A DNA stretch of 64,000 bases from Candidatus Desulfovibrio kirbyi (GTDB lineage: Bacteria > Desulfobacterota > Desulfovibrionia > Desulfovibrionales > Desulfovibrionaceae): assembly GCA_013374015.1 (NCBI GenBank), contig BLLL01000003.1, positions 1-64,000 on the forward strand. Reading direction: 5' to 3'. The translations under genes were made by a program, and so were the position numbers. Shown here piece after piece: positions 52,397 to 62,603 of the stretch; within the stretch, counting starts at the first letter, position 1; the number at the start of each line of letters is the position of its first letter. The notes beneath the pieces are model-generated. The model was given only the letters and a program-made list of their open reading frames with translations, ran no database searches and had not been told where the DNA came from.

Positions 52397-53431
52397 CTAC
52401 ATGACGCTCGGACTTTTGAAACAGACAGCGCCTCCGGCGAGCTTCGCCTCAAGAGCGCCCGGCAACTGAAAGCGGGTATTGCCGCGATTCTCAACCCAGG
52501 CCGCATCCAAGGCAAGCAGTGTTTCGGCCCGTGCCTGGCCCGTGCCCAATCTGCGCACGCATTTGTGGTAGAGGCGCAGTCTGGCGGCGGGATGCAGGAC
52601 GCGCAGCAGTTCCTTGGGCAGTATCAGGCCGTTTGACGTCTCTTGCCAGGGATGTACTGCAAGCGCGTTTGCCAGATGTGTGTCCCAAAAGTCCCTGTCG
52701 CGCTGCGCCAGACGCCAGAGGCCGGCCACTGTTCTGTCCAGCGCGGGATTCTCCTTGCGCAGCAAGGGCAGCACAGTGTGGCGCAGACGGTTGCGCCTGA
52801 AACGCAGGCTTGCATTGCTGGCGTCCTCACGCCATGCGACGCCGCATTCCCGTAAAAGCGCCTTGAGCGCCGCAGGCTTGCTGAAGAGCAGGGGACGGAC
52901 CAGGCGCCGCGCGCCGTCGTATGCCGGCATACCGCCCAACGCCGGCCAGCCGGTTCCACGTATGAGACGCAACAGCACGTCTTCTGTCAAATCCCCGGTA
53001 TGGTGTCCGAGCGCGATAAAATCAGCCTTTTGCGCGCAACGTTCCTGTTCAAAAAAGGCATACCGCATGGTGCGGCCGGCTTCTTCCAGTCCAAGCCTGT
53101 TTTGCGCCGCAAAATCAGCCGCGTCCGTTTCCCGCAGGGCACAGTCAATATTCAGGCGTTTACAAAACGCGAGAACACTTTCCGCATCCTGTGCCGAATC
53201 GCGCCGCAGCCTGTGATTTACCGTAAGCGCAGAGAGTTCAAAGGCATTGCGTTGCATGAGAATGCGCATGACAACAGCAAGAGAGGTAGAATCCGCCCCG
53301 CCGGAAACGCCCATCACAAAACGCGCCCCGCGTTGAATACGCAAATCCTGCAAAAGAAAGCGTTCCACTGAAAGGCATAGTCCGGCGCCTGCGGAAGAGA
53401 GACTCTGGAGGTCACTCAACGTATCATCCAT
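52397..53431 (-). CDS. tilS: tRNA(Ile)-lysidine synthetase
   Basis: This 344-aa PP-loop enzyme converts the wobble C34 of tRNA-Ile(CAU) to lysidine, an essential decoding step. Seen: ATP loop FVMGVSGGADSTSLAVVM, ALTVNHRLRRDSAQDAE, ALGHHTGDLTEDVLLRLIRG and RRNRLRHTVLPLL. ATG 53431 has GAGGCG upstream; a TTG at 53449 is the alternative. It follows a small unknown gene of the hemA operon and is the last intact gene before the accessory island. Confidence 0.93.
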   Translation of the reverse strand: MDDTLSDLQSLSSAGAGLCLSVERFLLQDLRIQRGARFVMGVSGGADSTSLAVVMRILMQRNAFELSALTVNHRLRRDSAQDAESVLAFCKRLNIDCALRETDAADFAAQNRLGLEEAGRTMRYAFFEQERCAQKADFIALGHHTGDLTEDVLLRLIRGTGWPALGGMPAYDGARRLVRPLLFSKPAALKALLRECGVAWREDASNASLRFRRNRLRHTVLPLLRKENPALDRTVAGLWRLAQRDRDFWDTHLANALAVHPWQETSNGLILPKELLRVLHPAARLRLYHKCVRRLGTGQARAETLLALDAAWVENRGNTRFQLPGALEAKLAGGAVCFKSPSVM

Positions 53432-53438
53432 AAGCGCC

Positions 53439-53774
53439 TCATGCGTCAATCAGCAGAGATGTCAGACAGCGATCAATCCAGGTCATCATGTATGTTTGCA
53501 GTTCTTTTTCGGCATAGCGCACGCAGTCACAGCGTAAACGGCCACGCGCGCGGACAAGGAGTTCCAGGCGCAGAGCGTTCGGCAGCAGTTCAATTCCCAT
53601 GATATATGGACCGCAGGTTTCTAGGTGCTCGCATTGCAGTTTTGAGAGGTATTCACGCGGCACGGGCAGCCAGAAAAGCGTGTCGATACCTGAATCCAGA
53701 GAGCTGTTTTTCAGCGAGGCTGTCAGCGTTTGCACATCGTCTTCTGTCAGATCGTCAATCATATAGTAGCGCAT
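53439..53774 (-). CDS. Hypothetical protein between hemA and tilS
   Basis: A 111-aa protein (MRYYMIDDLTEDDVQTLTAS, LFWLPVPREYLSKLQCEH) of mixed alpha/beta character with no membrane segment and no recognised motif. It overlaps the hemA 3' end by 20 bp and ends a few bases before tilS, so it is part of that operon. Its function is unknown. Confidence 0.65.
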   Translation of the reverse strand: MRYYMIDDLTEDDVQTLTASLKNSSLDSGIDTLFWLPVPREYLSKLQCEHLETCGPYIMGIELLPNALRLELLVRARGRLRCDCVRYAEKELQTYMMTWIDRCLTSLLIDA

Positions 53775-55059
53775 TACGGTTTTTCCGTGCCGGACAGGCT
53801 TTTTTATCAAGACTGTACATACGCCGCAGCATGCTGACATGCGCGGCATTGCCGTCCATGCCGCAGCGTTTAAGAAACATGATGGGGGCATGATTGAGCT
53901 TGCGCACCAGAGCGGCCACCATAGTCTCCATGGCCGCGCGCTCCCTGTCGCTCACATGACCAAGACGTTTCAGGGTTTTGTCAAGTTCCTTGCGGGCTAT
54001 GGTTTCCGTATGGCTTATCAGATCCACAATGGAGGGCTGAATATCCAAACCGGAAAGCCAGCGGGCAAATGAGGCAACTTCCTCCTCCACAATGGCGGAG
54101 GCCTTGATTGCCTCATCGCGACGGGTCGCAGTGTTTTCTTCAACAACATCTTTCAGATCGTCTATGTCGTACAGGTACACATTGTCCAGATTGTTGACGT
54201 CCGGATCAATGTCGCGCGGCACGGCAATATCTATAAAAAACATGGGACGGTTTTTACGCAGTTTAAGCACTGCGTTAATGTCTCGTGCATTGAGCAGGGG
54301 ATATGTGGAGCCTGTTGAGGTGATCACAATGTCCACTTCCGCAAGACAGTTTGTAAGATTTTCAAAGGTGACTGCGCACCCGTGAAACTGCTCCGCTAAC
54401 GCCTGAGCCTTGGCATTGGTGCGATTCGCGACCAGAATTTCACTGACGCCGGACTGCAGAAGATGTCTTGCCGCAAGTTCGGACATTTCTCCTGCCCCGA
54501 CAAGCAGCGCCTTGCGCATGGACATGTTGCCGAAAATACGTTTGGCAAGTTCCACCGCGGCGTAGCTGATGGAAACAGCGCTTGAGGCAATGGCTGTCTC
54601 GCTTCGCACCCGCTTTGCCACGAAAAAGGCTCTGTGCAAAAGGTTGTTCAGAAGCACGCCTGTGGTTTTGCATTCCACTGCCGCGCGGTAGGCGGTTTTT
54701 AACTGTCCAAGAATTTGTGGTTCGCCCAGCACCATGGAATCAAGGCTTGAAGCCACACTGAACAGGTGGCGTGCCGCGTCAAGATGCTTGTAGACATAGA
54801 CATAGGATTTGAGTTCCGCGCTGTCTGTTTTTGTTGCCCCTGCCCATGCCCGCAGTGTCTGTTCTGGTGCTTCTTCTGTTCCGGCTGCGAGAATTTCCAC
54901 GCGATTACAGGTGGAAAGAATAACTGATTCCTGGACGGCTGCGGTACAGGGCACTGCCCAATGTTCCTGATCACAGTGATTGGCCAAGGAAAAACGCTCA
55001 CGCACGGCAACACCGGTCGTGCGGTGGTTGATTCCCAGAAGAAAAAGCGTGCGGTCCAT
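53755..55059 (-). CDS. hemA: Glutamyl-tRNA reductase
   Basis: This 434-aa enzyme makes glutamate-1-semialdehyde from Glu-tRNA, the first tetrapyrrole step. Seen: LGINHRTTGVAVRERF, the catalytic cysteine in VILSTCNRVEI, the NADPH-binding GAGEMSELAARHLLQ and DIAVPRDIDP. ATG 55059 starts the family N-terminus MDRTLFLLGINHRT; the longer frame is out of family. It is co-transcribed after the HemX-like gene and siroheme gene. Confidence 0.95.
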   Translation of the reverse strand: MDRTLFLLGINHRTTGVAVRERFSLANHCDQEHWAVPCTAAVQESVILSTCNRVEILAAGTEEAPEQTLRAWAGATKTDSAELKSYVYVYKHLDAARHLFSVASSLDSMVLGEPQILGQLKTAYRAAVECKTTGVLLNNLLHRAFFVAKRVRSETAIASSAVSISYAAVELAKRIFGNMSMRKALLVGAGEMSELAARHLLQSGVSEILVANRTNAKAQALAEQFHGCAVTFENLTNCLAEVDIVITSTGSTYPLLNARDINAVLKLRKNRPMFFIDIAVPRDIDPDVNNLDNVYLYDIDDLKDVVEENTATRRDEAIKASAIVEEEVASFARWLSGLDIQPSIVDLISHTETIARKELDKTLKRLGHVSDRERAAMETMVAALVRKLNHAPIMFLKRCGMDGNAAHVSMLRRMYSLDKKACPARKNRNALLYD

Positions 55060-55060
55060 G

Positions 55061-55897
55061 TCAGCGCCCGGACGACAGCCGAAAAAAAGTGTGGTGGGTA
55101 TCCATGACAGTATTGACCACAAAAATGGAAAACAGACAGAGCGTAAAAATAAGTGCCGTCAACAGCGCCGCCTTGCGACCGCGCATGCCCTTCAGCAAAC
55201 GGCTGTAAAACAACACGGCAAAAATCAGCCAGATGACAACGCTCACCACCTCCTTGGGGTCGCCCGTATCGCCAAAAATTGATTTGGCCCAAAGCAGCCC
55301 CGTGACAATCCCCAAAGTATACAAGGGAAAAGACAACAGCGTTCCCAGAGCGTTGATTTTGTCCAGCAGGGTGATGGCCGGCATATCCAGAAAAAAATTC
55401 TCCATGCGCTGTTTTCTTTTGATTCGCTTTTCAAGCAGCAGAAACAGCACGCCCGCGACAGAGGCAAGCGCCAAAAGAGCAAGGCTTGAAAACAGCGCGC
55501 CGATATGCAACACGTAAAATGGCGTATGCAATGATGCCGGCACGGTGACAAGCGTACCGAGATAGGGCGCTGACATGACAAAGAGTAGCAATCCCAATGG
55601 GGCGGAAAACAGGAGCAATGTTTCCTGATGCAGTTTGCCCCAGACAACAATCCCGCAGAGCAGCAAAAACCAGGCAAGTAATTGCAGATACGCGCCCAAG
55701 CTCAAACCGCCGGGCAAAGCCTTGTGAAAGCCCAGCATAAGCAGAACGGTCTGGCAGACAAAGCCGCAAAGCGCAAGAAAACAGGCAAGCCGCCGCCAGA
55801 AGGCACTGCGCGCCATTATTCCCGCAATACCGACAATGCTTGCCAGCGCGTAGAAAACAAGGGTGACAAGAGTTGAAAATTCAGGGGAGATCATCAA
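55061..55897 (-). CDS. HemX/CcsA-like cytochrome c assembly membrane protein
   Basis: This 278-aa integral membrane protein has eight hydrophobic segments. It carries the HemX/CcsA family motif near WAKSIFGDTGDPKEVVSVVI and conserved histidines at HTPFYVLHIGALF and DTHHTFF, but not the full WGxxWxWD tryptophan signature. Such proteins lie next to hemA and affect tetrapyrrole synthesis or haem handling. It overlaps the siroheme gene by 17 bp and ends just before hemA. Confidence 0.8.
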   Translation of the reverse strand: MMISPEFSTLVTLVFYALASIVGIAGIMARSAFWRRLACFLALCGFVCQTVLLMLGFHKALPGGLSLGAYLQLLAWFLLLCGIVVWGKLHQETLLLFSAPLGLLLFVMSAPYLGTLVTVPASLHTPFYVLHIGALFSSLALLALASVAGVLFLLLEKRIKRKQRMENFFLDMPAITLLDKINALGTLLSFPLYTLGIVTGLLWAKSIFGDTGDPKEVVSVVIWLIFAVLFYSRLLKGMRGRKAALLTALIFTLCLFSIFVVNTVMDTHHTFFRLSSGR

Positions 55898-56558
55898 GCA
55901 ACTCCGCGATATGTTCGTGCAGTTCCGGAGGAAGTTTTTCCATAAACAGGGCTTTGCAGTCGCGCATATAGCTTTTATTCAAGCAATACTGCAAGGGGGA
56001 ATCGGCCAGGTCGTGAAATATCCGGCGGTTAACCTCAGCGCGCAGAACAAGTGGACGCAGACGCCGCATAACTTCAGCAATGCGGACGCGCGGAACTAGC
56101 CATTCCTCAAGTTCGGCACACCAGCGGCGGATGAGGGCCGGGCTTGCGCCGTCCGAAGAAATTGTCGCCACAAGACAGCCTTTGCGGGCGACAGCCAGCA
56201 CGTTGAACGATCCGTTTTCGGGCGTTGTGACGCTGTTGCACAGCACTCCCACAGCGCGACAAAGCTCCGCGATACGGGCATTTTCCTGTTTGTTGTCAGT
56301 TGCCGCGAAAACGAGCGTTTTTCCAGCAATGTCCTCCGGTGTACAGCTTCGCCGCTCAAAGCGTATGCGGGAATCGTCCAGCAAAGGCAGGGCATTGGGT
56401 GACGGGAGAGCTGTGTCCAGCGCCAGAATTGAAGCAGGCGCGCAGGGTAAAAGGCCGGAAAGTTTGCGCAAGCCGACACTGCCAAGCCCGACCAGGAGGC
56501 AATGCCGCCCTTCCAGAGAGAGGGCGATAGGATAGAGTGGCGCGGCGATAGGTTCCAT
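55881..56558 (-). CDS. Precorrin-2 dehydrogenase/siroheme synthase (Met8p-like)
   Basis: This 225-aa protein has the NAD-binding loop CLLVGLGSVGLRKLSGLL, the TDNKQENARIAELCR region, VLCNSVTTPENGSFN and ATISSDGASPALIRRW, typical of the Met8p/CysG-N oxidation and ferrochelation domain. It makes siroheme for sulfite reductase and, in sulfate reducers, for the siroheme-dependent haem pathway. First gene of the hemX-hemA operon. Confidence 0.88.
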   Translation of the reverse strand: MEPIAAPLYPIALSLEGRHCLLVGLGSVGLRKLSGLLPCAPASILALDTALPSPNALPLLDDSRIRFERRSCTPEDIAGKTLVFAATDNKQENARIAELCRAVGVLCNSVTTPENGSFNVLAVARKGCLVATISSDGASPALIRRWCAELEEWLVPRVRIAEVMRRLRPLVLRAEVNRRIFHDLADSPLQYCLNKSYMRDCKALFMEKLPPELHEHIAELLDDLP

Positions 56559-56661
56559 GTGCGTATACTTACACGAAAGCGCAGCTTTTGAAAAGCTGTG
56601 AAGTTCAGCGCGTCAGTGCAAGTTGATCATTGCAAACCTGAATCTCCTCCTGAAAAGCGTA

Positions 56662-56690
56662 TTGACAATTTTTTTTTCTTGAATAACGAT
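56662..56690 (+). promoter_or_regulatory. Putative panC promoter
   Basis: A perfect -35 TTGACA (56662-56667) is followed by a T-rich spacer and a weak -10 (TAACGA or TAAGGA). It is about 95 nt before the panC ATG. Confidence 0.4.
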
Positions 56691-56784
56691 AAGGAAAATT
56701 TGGAATATCAGTATTCACAGTGACAAATTCCCTGTCGTTAAAGCGGCGCGAATTTAGATAGCGTTCGAGCCATTGTTGTAAGCC

Positions 56785-57636
56785 ATGCAAAAACTGACAA
56801 CTCCGGAAGAACTGGCGGACATGTGCCGTAACTGGCGCAAGGGCGGGCGGAGCGTTGCGCTTGTTCCGACAATGGGCAGCTGCCATGCCGGGCATGAGGA
56901 TCTGATGCGGCACGGTCGCGCCTTGGCCGACCGCCTTGTGATCAGCCTTTTTGTAAATCCTGCCCAGTTTTCCCCTGCCGAGGATTTACAGGCCTATCCG
57001 CGCGTTCCGAATCAAGATGCCGCTGTTGCCAAACGTTGTGGAGCCGACGTGCTCTTTACGCCGGATTCGTCGGCCATGTATATGCCAGATCACGCCACAT
57101 GGGTGGATGTGCCGGAAATGTCAGGTCTGCTCTGCGGCATGCAGCGCCCCACACATTTTCGCGGCGTCTGCACTGTTGTGCTGAAGCTTTTTTTACTTAC
57201 TTTGGCGGATGTGGCTGTTTTTGGCGAAAAAGACTGGCAGCAGCAGGCGTTGCTGCGCCGTATGGCGCGTGACCTCAATGTGCCGACGCGCATTGAAACC
57301 CGCGCTACCGTGCGGGAGCCGGACGGCCTTGCGTTGTCTTCGCGCAATGTTTATATGACTGTCGATGAACGCGCGCAGGCGCCTGAGATTTATCGCGCCC
57401 TGCAGTATGCCGGAGATATGGTTGCCGGGGGAGAGTCAAATGCGGCAACGCTGCGCGCGGCAGTGCTGCGGCGCTGGTCGGAACGCCTGCCACTTGGCAG
57501 GCTTGACTATCTCGCGGTGGTGAATCCTGAAACGCTTTTGCCGATTGAACGCCTTGACGCCCCGGCGCGAATGGCGTGCGCCGTGCGTATGGGCATGGCA
57601 AGACTCATCGACAACATTTTGTTGCGTAATGAATGA
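56785..57636 (+). CDS. panC: Pantothenate synthetase
   Basis: This 283-aa ligase joins pantoate and beta-alanine. It has the HIGH-like loop [18 protein letters not shown] (HAGH), [31 protein letters not shown] and [10 protein letters not shown]. The window also has ilvD and coaBC from connected steps. It is followed by metK after 10 nt and starts a five-gene plus-strand run ending at aroQ. Confidence 0.94.
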   Translation: MQKLTTPEELADMCRNWRKGGRSVALVPTMGSCHAGHEDLMRHGRALADRLVISLFVNPAQFSPAEDLQAYPRVPNQDAAVAKRCGADVLFTPDSSAMYMPDHATWVDVPEMSGLLCGMQRPTHFRGVCTVVLKLFLLTLADVAVFGEKDWQQQALLRRMARDLNVPTRIETRATVREPDGLALSSRNVYMTVDERAQAPEIYRALQYAGDMVAGGESNAATLRAAVLRRWSERLPLGRLDYLAVVNPETLLPIERLDAPARMACAVRMGMARLIDNILLRNE

Positions 57637-57646
57637 GGGGAAATTC

Positions 57647-58819
57647 ATGCAAACCAGGGGAAAATATTTTTTTACGTCTGAATCTGTGACCGAAGGACAT
57701 CCCGACAAGGTTGCCGACCAGATTTCTGATGCCGTGCTGGACACGCTGCTGGCGCAGGACCCGGACGCGCATGTGGCCTGCGAGGCGCTTGTGACAACGG
57801 GGATGGCGGTTATCGCCGGTGAAATCAGCACAACAGGCTATGCGGATTTCCCCACTGTGGTGCGTGAGACCATACGACAGATCGGCTATAACAGTTCCGA
57901 AATGGGTTTTGATTCCCAGACGTGCGCGGTGATTTCTTCTGTAGACCGTCAATCGCCCGATATTGCCCAGGGCGTGTCCCGTGAAAAGCCTGAAGACCAG
58001 GGCGCCGGCGACCAGGGGATGATGTTCGGCTTTGCGTGCGGTGAAACAAAAACCCTGATGCCCGCGCCTATCTATTGGGCGCACCAGCTTTCCCAGCGTC
58101 TTGCCCATGTGCGCAAGGAAGGCATTGTGGATATTTTTCGTCCCGACGGCAAAACACAGGTTTCTTTTGAATATCAGGACGGCAAGCCCGTGCGCATCAA
58201 CAATGTGGTGGTTTCGACCCAGCATGCCGCCACGGCGAGCCAGGACGATGTGGCGCAGGCGGTCAAACAGCATGTGCTACGCCCGGTGCTTGAGCCTTCC
58301 GGATATTTTGACGAAAAGGATTGTGAAATATTTATCAACACGACAGGGCGTTTTGTCGTTGGCGGCCCTATGGGAGACTGCGGACTTACGGGGCGTAAAA
58401 TTATTCAGGACACTTACGGCGGCAGCGGGCATCACGGCGGCGGCGCGTTTTCCGGCAAGGACCCGTCTAAGGTAGACCGCTCCGGTGCCTACATGGGGCG
58501 GTATATCGCTAAAAACGTGGTGGCTGCGGGTCTTGCTCCGGCATGCGAAGTGCAGATTGCCTATTGCATTGGGGTTGCCCAGCCGGTGAGCGTGCTGGTG
58601 TCTTCACAGGGTACCGGAGAGATACCGGACGAAGATCTGACGCGTGCCGTGCGTGAGGTTATCGATTTGCGCCCGTATTTTATCAGCAAGCGACTCAATC
58701 TCAAGCGTCCGATTTATAAAAAATCTTCCTGCTATGGGCATTTTGGACGCGAACTTCCTGAGTTTACTTGGGAAGCGACAGACGTTGCCGCCGATCTGCG
58801 TACTGCGGCGAAAGTATAG
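57647..58819 (+). CDS. metK: S-adenosylmethionine synthetase
   Basis: This 390-aa enzyme has the ATP motif [20 protein letters not shown] and the phosphate loop [20 protein letters not shown]. The usual YGG..PHGG pattern appears as YGGSGHHGG. It makes SAM from methionine and ATP. GAGGGGAA is 6 nt before ATG 57647. No SAM riboswitch is present because metK sits directly after panC. Confidence 0.96.
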   Translation: MQTRGKYFFTSESVTEGHPDKVADQISDAVLDTLLAQDPDAHVACEALVTTGMAVIAGEISTTGYADFPTVVRETIRQIGYNSSEMGFDSQTCAVISSVDRQSPDIAQGVSREKPEDQGAGDQGMMFGFACGETKTLMPAPIYWAHQLSQRLAHVRKEGIVDIFRPDGKTQVSFEYQDGKPVRINNVVVSTQHAATASQDDVAQAVKQHVLRPVLEPSGYFDEKDCEIFINTTGRFVVGGPMGDCGLTGRKIIQDTYGGSGHHGGGAFSGKDPSKVDRSGAYMGRYIAKNVVAAGLAPACEVQIAYCIGVAQPVSVLVSSQGTGEIPDEDLTRAVREVIDLRPYFISKRLNLKRPIYKKSSCYGHFGRELPEFTWEATDVAADLRTAAKV

Positions 58820-58845
58820 AGTCGGATACAGCCCGGATATGATCT

Positions 58846-59916
58846 ATGCCCGGCAGTAGTTTTGGCAGAATACTGCGCCTGACAACCTTTGGTGAATCTC
58901 ACGGGCCAGGTCTTGGCGGCATTGTGGACGGATGCCCGCCCGGTCTTGATCTCGCTGAAGCCGATATTCAGGCGGACCTTGATTTGCGCATGCCCGGACA
59001 GGGAGGCGCCTCCACAAAGCGTGTGGAGGCGGATCGCGCGCGTCTGCTGTCAGGGGTGTTTCAAGGGCAAACCACCGGCGCTCCCATAGCGTTTTATATT
59101 GATAATACAGACCAGCGTTCGTGTGATTATGCCGACTTAGCTTCCGTGTTTCGCCCCGGTCATGCGGACTGGTCGTATGTGCGCAAATACGGCGTGTACG
59201 ATTATCGCGGCGGCGGGCGCGCCTCAGGGCGAGAAACGGCGGCGCGGGTGGCCGGTGGCGCGATTGCAAAAAAAATTCTTTCTCTTCGCGGAGTTGTCGT
59301 CCATGCGGCCTGTGTGGAATTAGGCGGAATCGCTGTCCCGCATGATACAGTTGAGGCTATGTCCGCCATATCCCGTCCCTATTTCGCGGTTTCCGGAGCG
59401 GTCGTGCCGCGTTGGGACGCGCGTGTGGAAGAGGCGCGGAACGCCGGAGACACCTTGGGCGGCGTTGTGCTGATTGTTGCCCGTAATGTGCCAGCCGGCT
59501 TGGGAGAGCCGGTTTTTGACAAGCTGGACGCTGTGCTGGCGCACGCCTTGATGAGTGTCGGCGCGGTAAAAGGCGTGGAATTAGGCGAAGGATTTGCGGC
59601 GGCGCGATTGGCCGGTTCACAGAACAATGACACTCTGCTGCCCGGTGGGCTGTTTGCCTCAAACCATGCGGGCGGCATTCTGGGCGGCATTTCCAGCGGT
59701 CAGGACATTGTTGCGCGTGTTGCGGTAAAGCCCATTGCCTCAATTGCGCAAAAACAGCAGACTGTGGACAAGGACGGCAGACCAGCGGAAATTTGTGTGG
59801 GCGGCCGCCATGATATCTCTGCTATCCCGCGTATTGTACCCGTCCTTTCAGCCATGACAGCTCTTGCGCTTGCCGACGCACTGCTTGCTCAGGCGCGTAT
59901 TGAGTGTGTGCGGTGA
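58846..59916 (+). CDS. aroC: Chorismate synthase
   Basis: This 356-aa FMN-dependent enzyme converts EPSP to chorismate. Seen: FGRILRLTTFGESHGPGLGG, DLDLRMPGQGGASTKRVE, DYRGGGRASGRETAARV and the C-terminal RHDISAIPRIVPVLSAM. Another shikimate gene, aroQ, is downstream, and the EPSP-synthase-like fusion lies 10 kb upstream. Confidence 0.96.
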   Translation: MPGSSFGRILRLTTFGESHGPGLGGIVDGCPPGLDLAEADIQADLDLRMPGQGGASTKRVEADRARLLSGVFQGQTTGAPIAFYIDNTDQRSCDYADLASVFRPGHADWSYVRKYGVYDYRGGGRASGRETAARVAGGAIAKKILSLRGVVVHAACVELGGIAVPHDTVEAMSAISRPYFAVSGAVVPRWDARVEEARNAGDTLGGVVLIVARNVPAGLGEPVFDKLDAVLAHALMSVGAVKGVELGEGFAAARLAGSQNNDTLLPGGLFASNHAGGILGGISSGQDIVARVAVKPIASIAQKQQTVDKDGRPAEICVGGRHDISAIPRIVPVLSAMTALALADALLAQARIECVR

Positions 59917-62096
59917 ATGCGGTCGAACATGACGTTGTTGTTCTGACCGGCGCTGTGGAGCGTATTGTTTTTCATAATGACGAGAACGGTTACACCGTTT
60001 TACGTTTGCTGCCCATTGTCGACGACAGGGAGCGTGAGGCTGTCGCCTGTGTCGGCCATATGATCAATCCCCGCGCCGGCGCGCAGATCCGTGTGAGCGG
60101 CCGGTGGGTAAATAACGCCCGTTTTGGCCGTCAGCTTGTTTTTGACACGTCCGAAGAAGTGCTGCCGCAGGCAGAGGATGGCATTCGCCTTTATTTGAGT
60201 TCCGGTCTTATCAGGGGCGTGGGCGCGGGAATGGCGGAACGCATTGTCGCCCTGTTTGGGTCGGACACGCTGCGCGTGCTGGACAATGAGCCTGATCGTC
60301 TGCTGAAGGTGCGTGGAATCGGACGTAAAACATTGTCGCGTATCCGCGAAAGCTGGACTGAGCACCGCGGTATGCGCGACCTTATGCTCTTTCTTCAGCC
60401 CCACGGCATTACCCCCGCGTATGCGGCGCATATTTACAGGGCTTACGGCAACAACGCGCTGGATGTGGTGCGTGAAAATCCTTACCGCATGGCGATGGAC
60501 ATACACGGCATCGGTTTTGTGACGGCCGATGCTGCGGCGGAAAAGCTGGGTTTTGATCGGGAGCACCCGTTACGCGCGCAGGCCGGCGTGCTGTACGTTT
60601 TGCAAAAATCCACAGACGACGGGAATGTGTATCTTCCTGAAGAAAGACTGCTTGAGGCGGCGCAACGCCAACTGGACGTGCCGCCGGACATTGTGGAAAA
60701 TGCCCTTGCCGCTCTGGAAGCGGAAAAGCGCATTGTCCGCGAGACAATGGATGTTGAAATCGGAGTGTTCCTGCATCGTTATTATCATTATGAATCAAAG
60801 ATAGCTTTTTATCTGCAACGTCTGCTCCATTCGCCCAAATCCGTGCGCTTTATTGATGTGGAATCCGGAATTGAGGCAACCGTCAAGGCATTGCCTATAA
60901 GGCTGGCCCCCGAACAGCTGAAAGCCGTTCGGACAGCCGCACACAGCAAGATTATGACGCTCACGGGAGGACCTGGCACCGGCAAGACAACCATTATCAA
61001 TGCCATTATTCGTCTGTATGCCGAAAGCCGCGTGCGTATTTTGCTGGCCGCGCCCACGGGCAGGGCGGCAAAACGTATGGCGGAGGCCTGCGGACGCGAG
61101 GCGCGCACAATACACCGCCTGCTGGAATACAGCCCAAAGGATGACGGCTTTTTGCGCAATGAGGACAATCCGCTGGCCTGCGGCCTGCTGGTTGTGGACG
61201 AAGTTTCCATGATGGATACCGTGCTTTTTTACCATTTGCTCAAGGCTGTGCCTCTAGGCGCCACTCTTGTTTTTGTGGGTGATATTCACCAACTGCCCTC
61301 TGTGGGACCGGGGAATGTGCTAGCTGACATTATGACATCAGGCATTGCGCCGGTGGTGGAACTGCGGGAAATTTTCCGTCAGTCGGCGAAAAGCGGCATT
61401 ATCAGCAACGCGCACAGCATCAACAAAGGGGAAGTGCCCCTACTGGAATCAAGCAAAGATCGTCTTTCTGATTTTTATTTTATTCATCAGGACGATCCTG
61501 AAAAAGCCGCTGACATAATTGTGGATTTGGTGTGCCGGCACATTCCGCGCCGATTTGGACTGAATCCTGTGGAAGACATTCAGGTGCTCACGCCCATGCA
61601 CAGGGGCGCCGTTGGCGCGGGACACATGAACACACAGTTGCAGACGGCTCTGAATCCCAACGGATTTGAGGTACGGCGCGGCGAGAAAATTTTTCGCCTG
61701 CACGACAAGGTAATGCAGATACGCAACAACTACGACAAGGATGTTTTTAACGGGGATATGGGGCGGATTGTCTTTATTGACGGGGCAGAGCGCGCGTTGA
61801 GCGTGAATTTTGACGAGCGCGTTGTGCCCTATGAATTTGCCGATCTGGACGAGATTGTGCCGGCATACGCCATTTCCATTCACAAATCTCAGGGTTCAGA
61901 GTATCCGGCTGTGGTTATTCCGGTTATGATGCAGCACTATATTCTGTTGCAGCGCAACCTGATTTATACGGGCGTAACGCGCGGTAAAAAACTTGTAGTG
62001 CTGGTGGGGGAGGCGCGCGCGTTGCGCATGGCTGTTAAAAACAACAAGACGCGAAAGCGTTTTACGCGTCTTGCCCAACGCCTGAAGTCCGTGTGA
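59904..62096 (+). CDS. recD2: RecD2-type ATP-dependent DNA helicase
   Basis: This superfamily 1B helicase has 730 aa. The N-terminal OB and helix-hairpin-helix region (residues 1-190) precedes the motor: Walker A GGPGTGKTTIINAI near residue 354, motif II VVDEVSMMD, and C-terminal VPAYAISIHKSQGSEYPAV (motif VI region). RecD2 acts alone, without RecBC. The start is GTG at 59904 or 59913, overlapping the aroC stop. It is in the run from panC to aroQ. Confidence 0.92.
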   Translation: MCAVNAVEHDVVVLTGAVERIVFHNDENGYTVLRLLPIVDDREREAVACVGHMINPRAGAQIRVSGRWVNNARFGRQLVFDTSEEVLPQAEDGIRLYLSSGLIRGVGAGMAERIVALFGSDTLRVLDNEPDRLLKVRGIGRKTLSRIRESWTEHRGMRDLMLFLQPHGITPAYAAHIYRAYGNNALDVVRENPYRMAMDIHGIGFVTADAAAEKLGFDREHPLRAQAGVLYVLQKSTDDGNVYLPEERLLEAAQRQLDVPPDIVENALAALEAEKRIVRETMDVEIGVFLHRYYHYESKIAFYLQRLLHSPKSVRFIDVESGIEATVKALPIRLAPEQLKAVRTAAHSKIMTLTGGPGTGKTTIINAIIRLYAESRVRILLAAPTGRAAKRMAEACGREARTIHRLLEYSPKDDGFLRNEDNPLACGLLVVDEVSMMDTVLFYHLLKAVPLGATLVFVGDIHQLPSVGPGNVLADIMTSGIAPVVELREIFRQSAKSGIISNAHSINKGEVPLLESSKDRLSDFYFIHQDDPEKAADIIVDLVCRHIPRRFGLNPVEDIQVLTPMHRGAVGAGHMNTQLQTALNPNGFEVRRGEKIFRLHDKVMQIRNNYDKDVFNGDMGRIVFIDGAERALSVNFDERVVPYEFADLDEIVPAYAISIHKSQGSEYPAVVIPVMMQHYILLQRNLIYTGVTRGKKLVVLVGEARALRMAVKNNKTRKRFTRLAQRLKSV

Positions 62097-62134
62097 AGTC
62101 GCATTAAACCATATTACCGAAAAGGGCGTATCCG

Positions 62135-62578
62135 ATGAATATCCTCATACTTCACGGTGTTAATCTGAACATGTTCGGCAGGCGCGATCCTGCCCAGTAC
62201 GGCGTTGCCACATTGCGGGAAATCAACAGCCGTCTTGTCGAGCTTGCGCGGGAGTTGAAGGTGACTGTCGGCTTTTTTCAGACAAACCACGAAGGCGCGC
62301 TGGTGGAGCGCATCCACAGTATTCCTGATGAAAACGTACAGGGCGTTGTCATCAACGCCGGCGCATGGACGCATTACAGTTACGCCATACTGGATGCTCT
62401 TGCCATTCTGCGCGTACCTGTAGTGGAAGTGCACTTTTCAAATGTGCACGCCCGCGAGCGTTTTCGCCACAAGTCCGTGCTTGCGCCGGCGTGTGCGGGT
62501 TCTATCGCCGGATTCGGGGTTGAAAGTTACCTGTTGGGCATGCGCGCAGTCTGCGGCCTGATTTCTTCTCTTGACTGA
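62135..62578 (+). CDS. aroQ: 3-dehydroquinate dehydratase, type II
   Basis: This 147-aa enzyme has GVNLNMFGRRDPAQYG (catalytic tyrosine region), FFQTNHEGALVERI and VVINAGAWTHYSYAILDAL with the active-site histidine, and EVHFSNVHARERFRH. Type II enzymes form dodecamers. It is separated from recD2 by 38 nt and convergent with a small gene after rpsA. Confidence 0.95.
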   Translation: MNILILHGVNLNMFGRRDPAQYGVATLREINSRLVELARELKVTVGFFQTNHEGALVERIHSIPDENVQGVVINAGAWTHYSYAILDALAILRVPVVEVHFSNVHARERFRHKSVLAPACAGSIAGFGVESYLLGMRAVCGLISSLD

Positions 62579-62603
62579 AGACGACAATATTTTTTGCCGG
62601 CGT

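Noticed and set aside
56583-56597. Palindrome AGCTTTTGAAAAGCT as an operator or terminator
   Set aside because: Short, AT-rich, single copy, and not followed by a T-run; could be chance.
57600-57650. SAM riboswitch before metK
   Set aside because: Only 10 nt separate panC from metK; there is no room for an aptamer.
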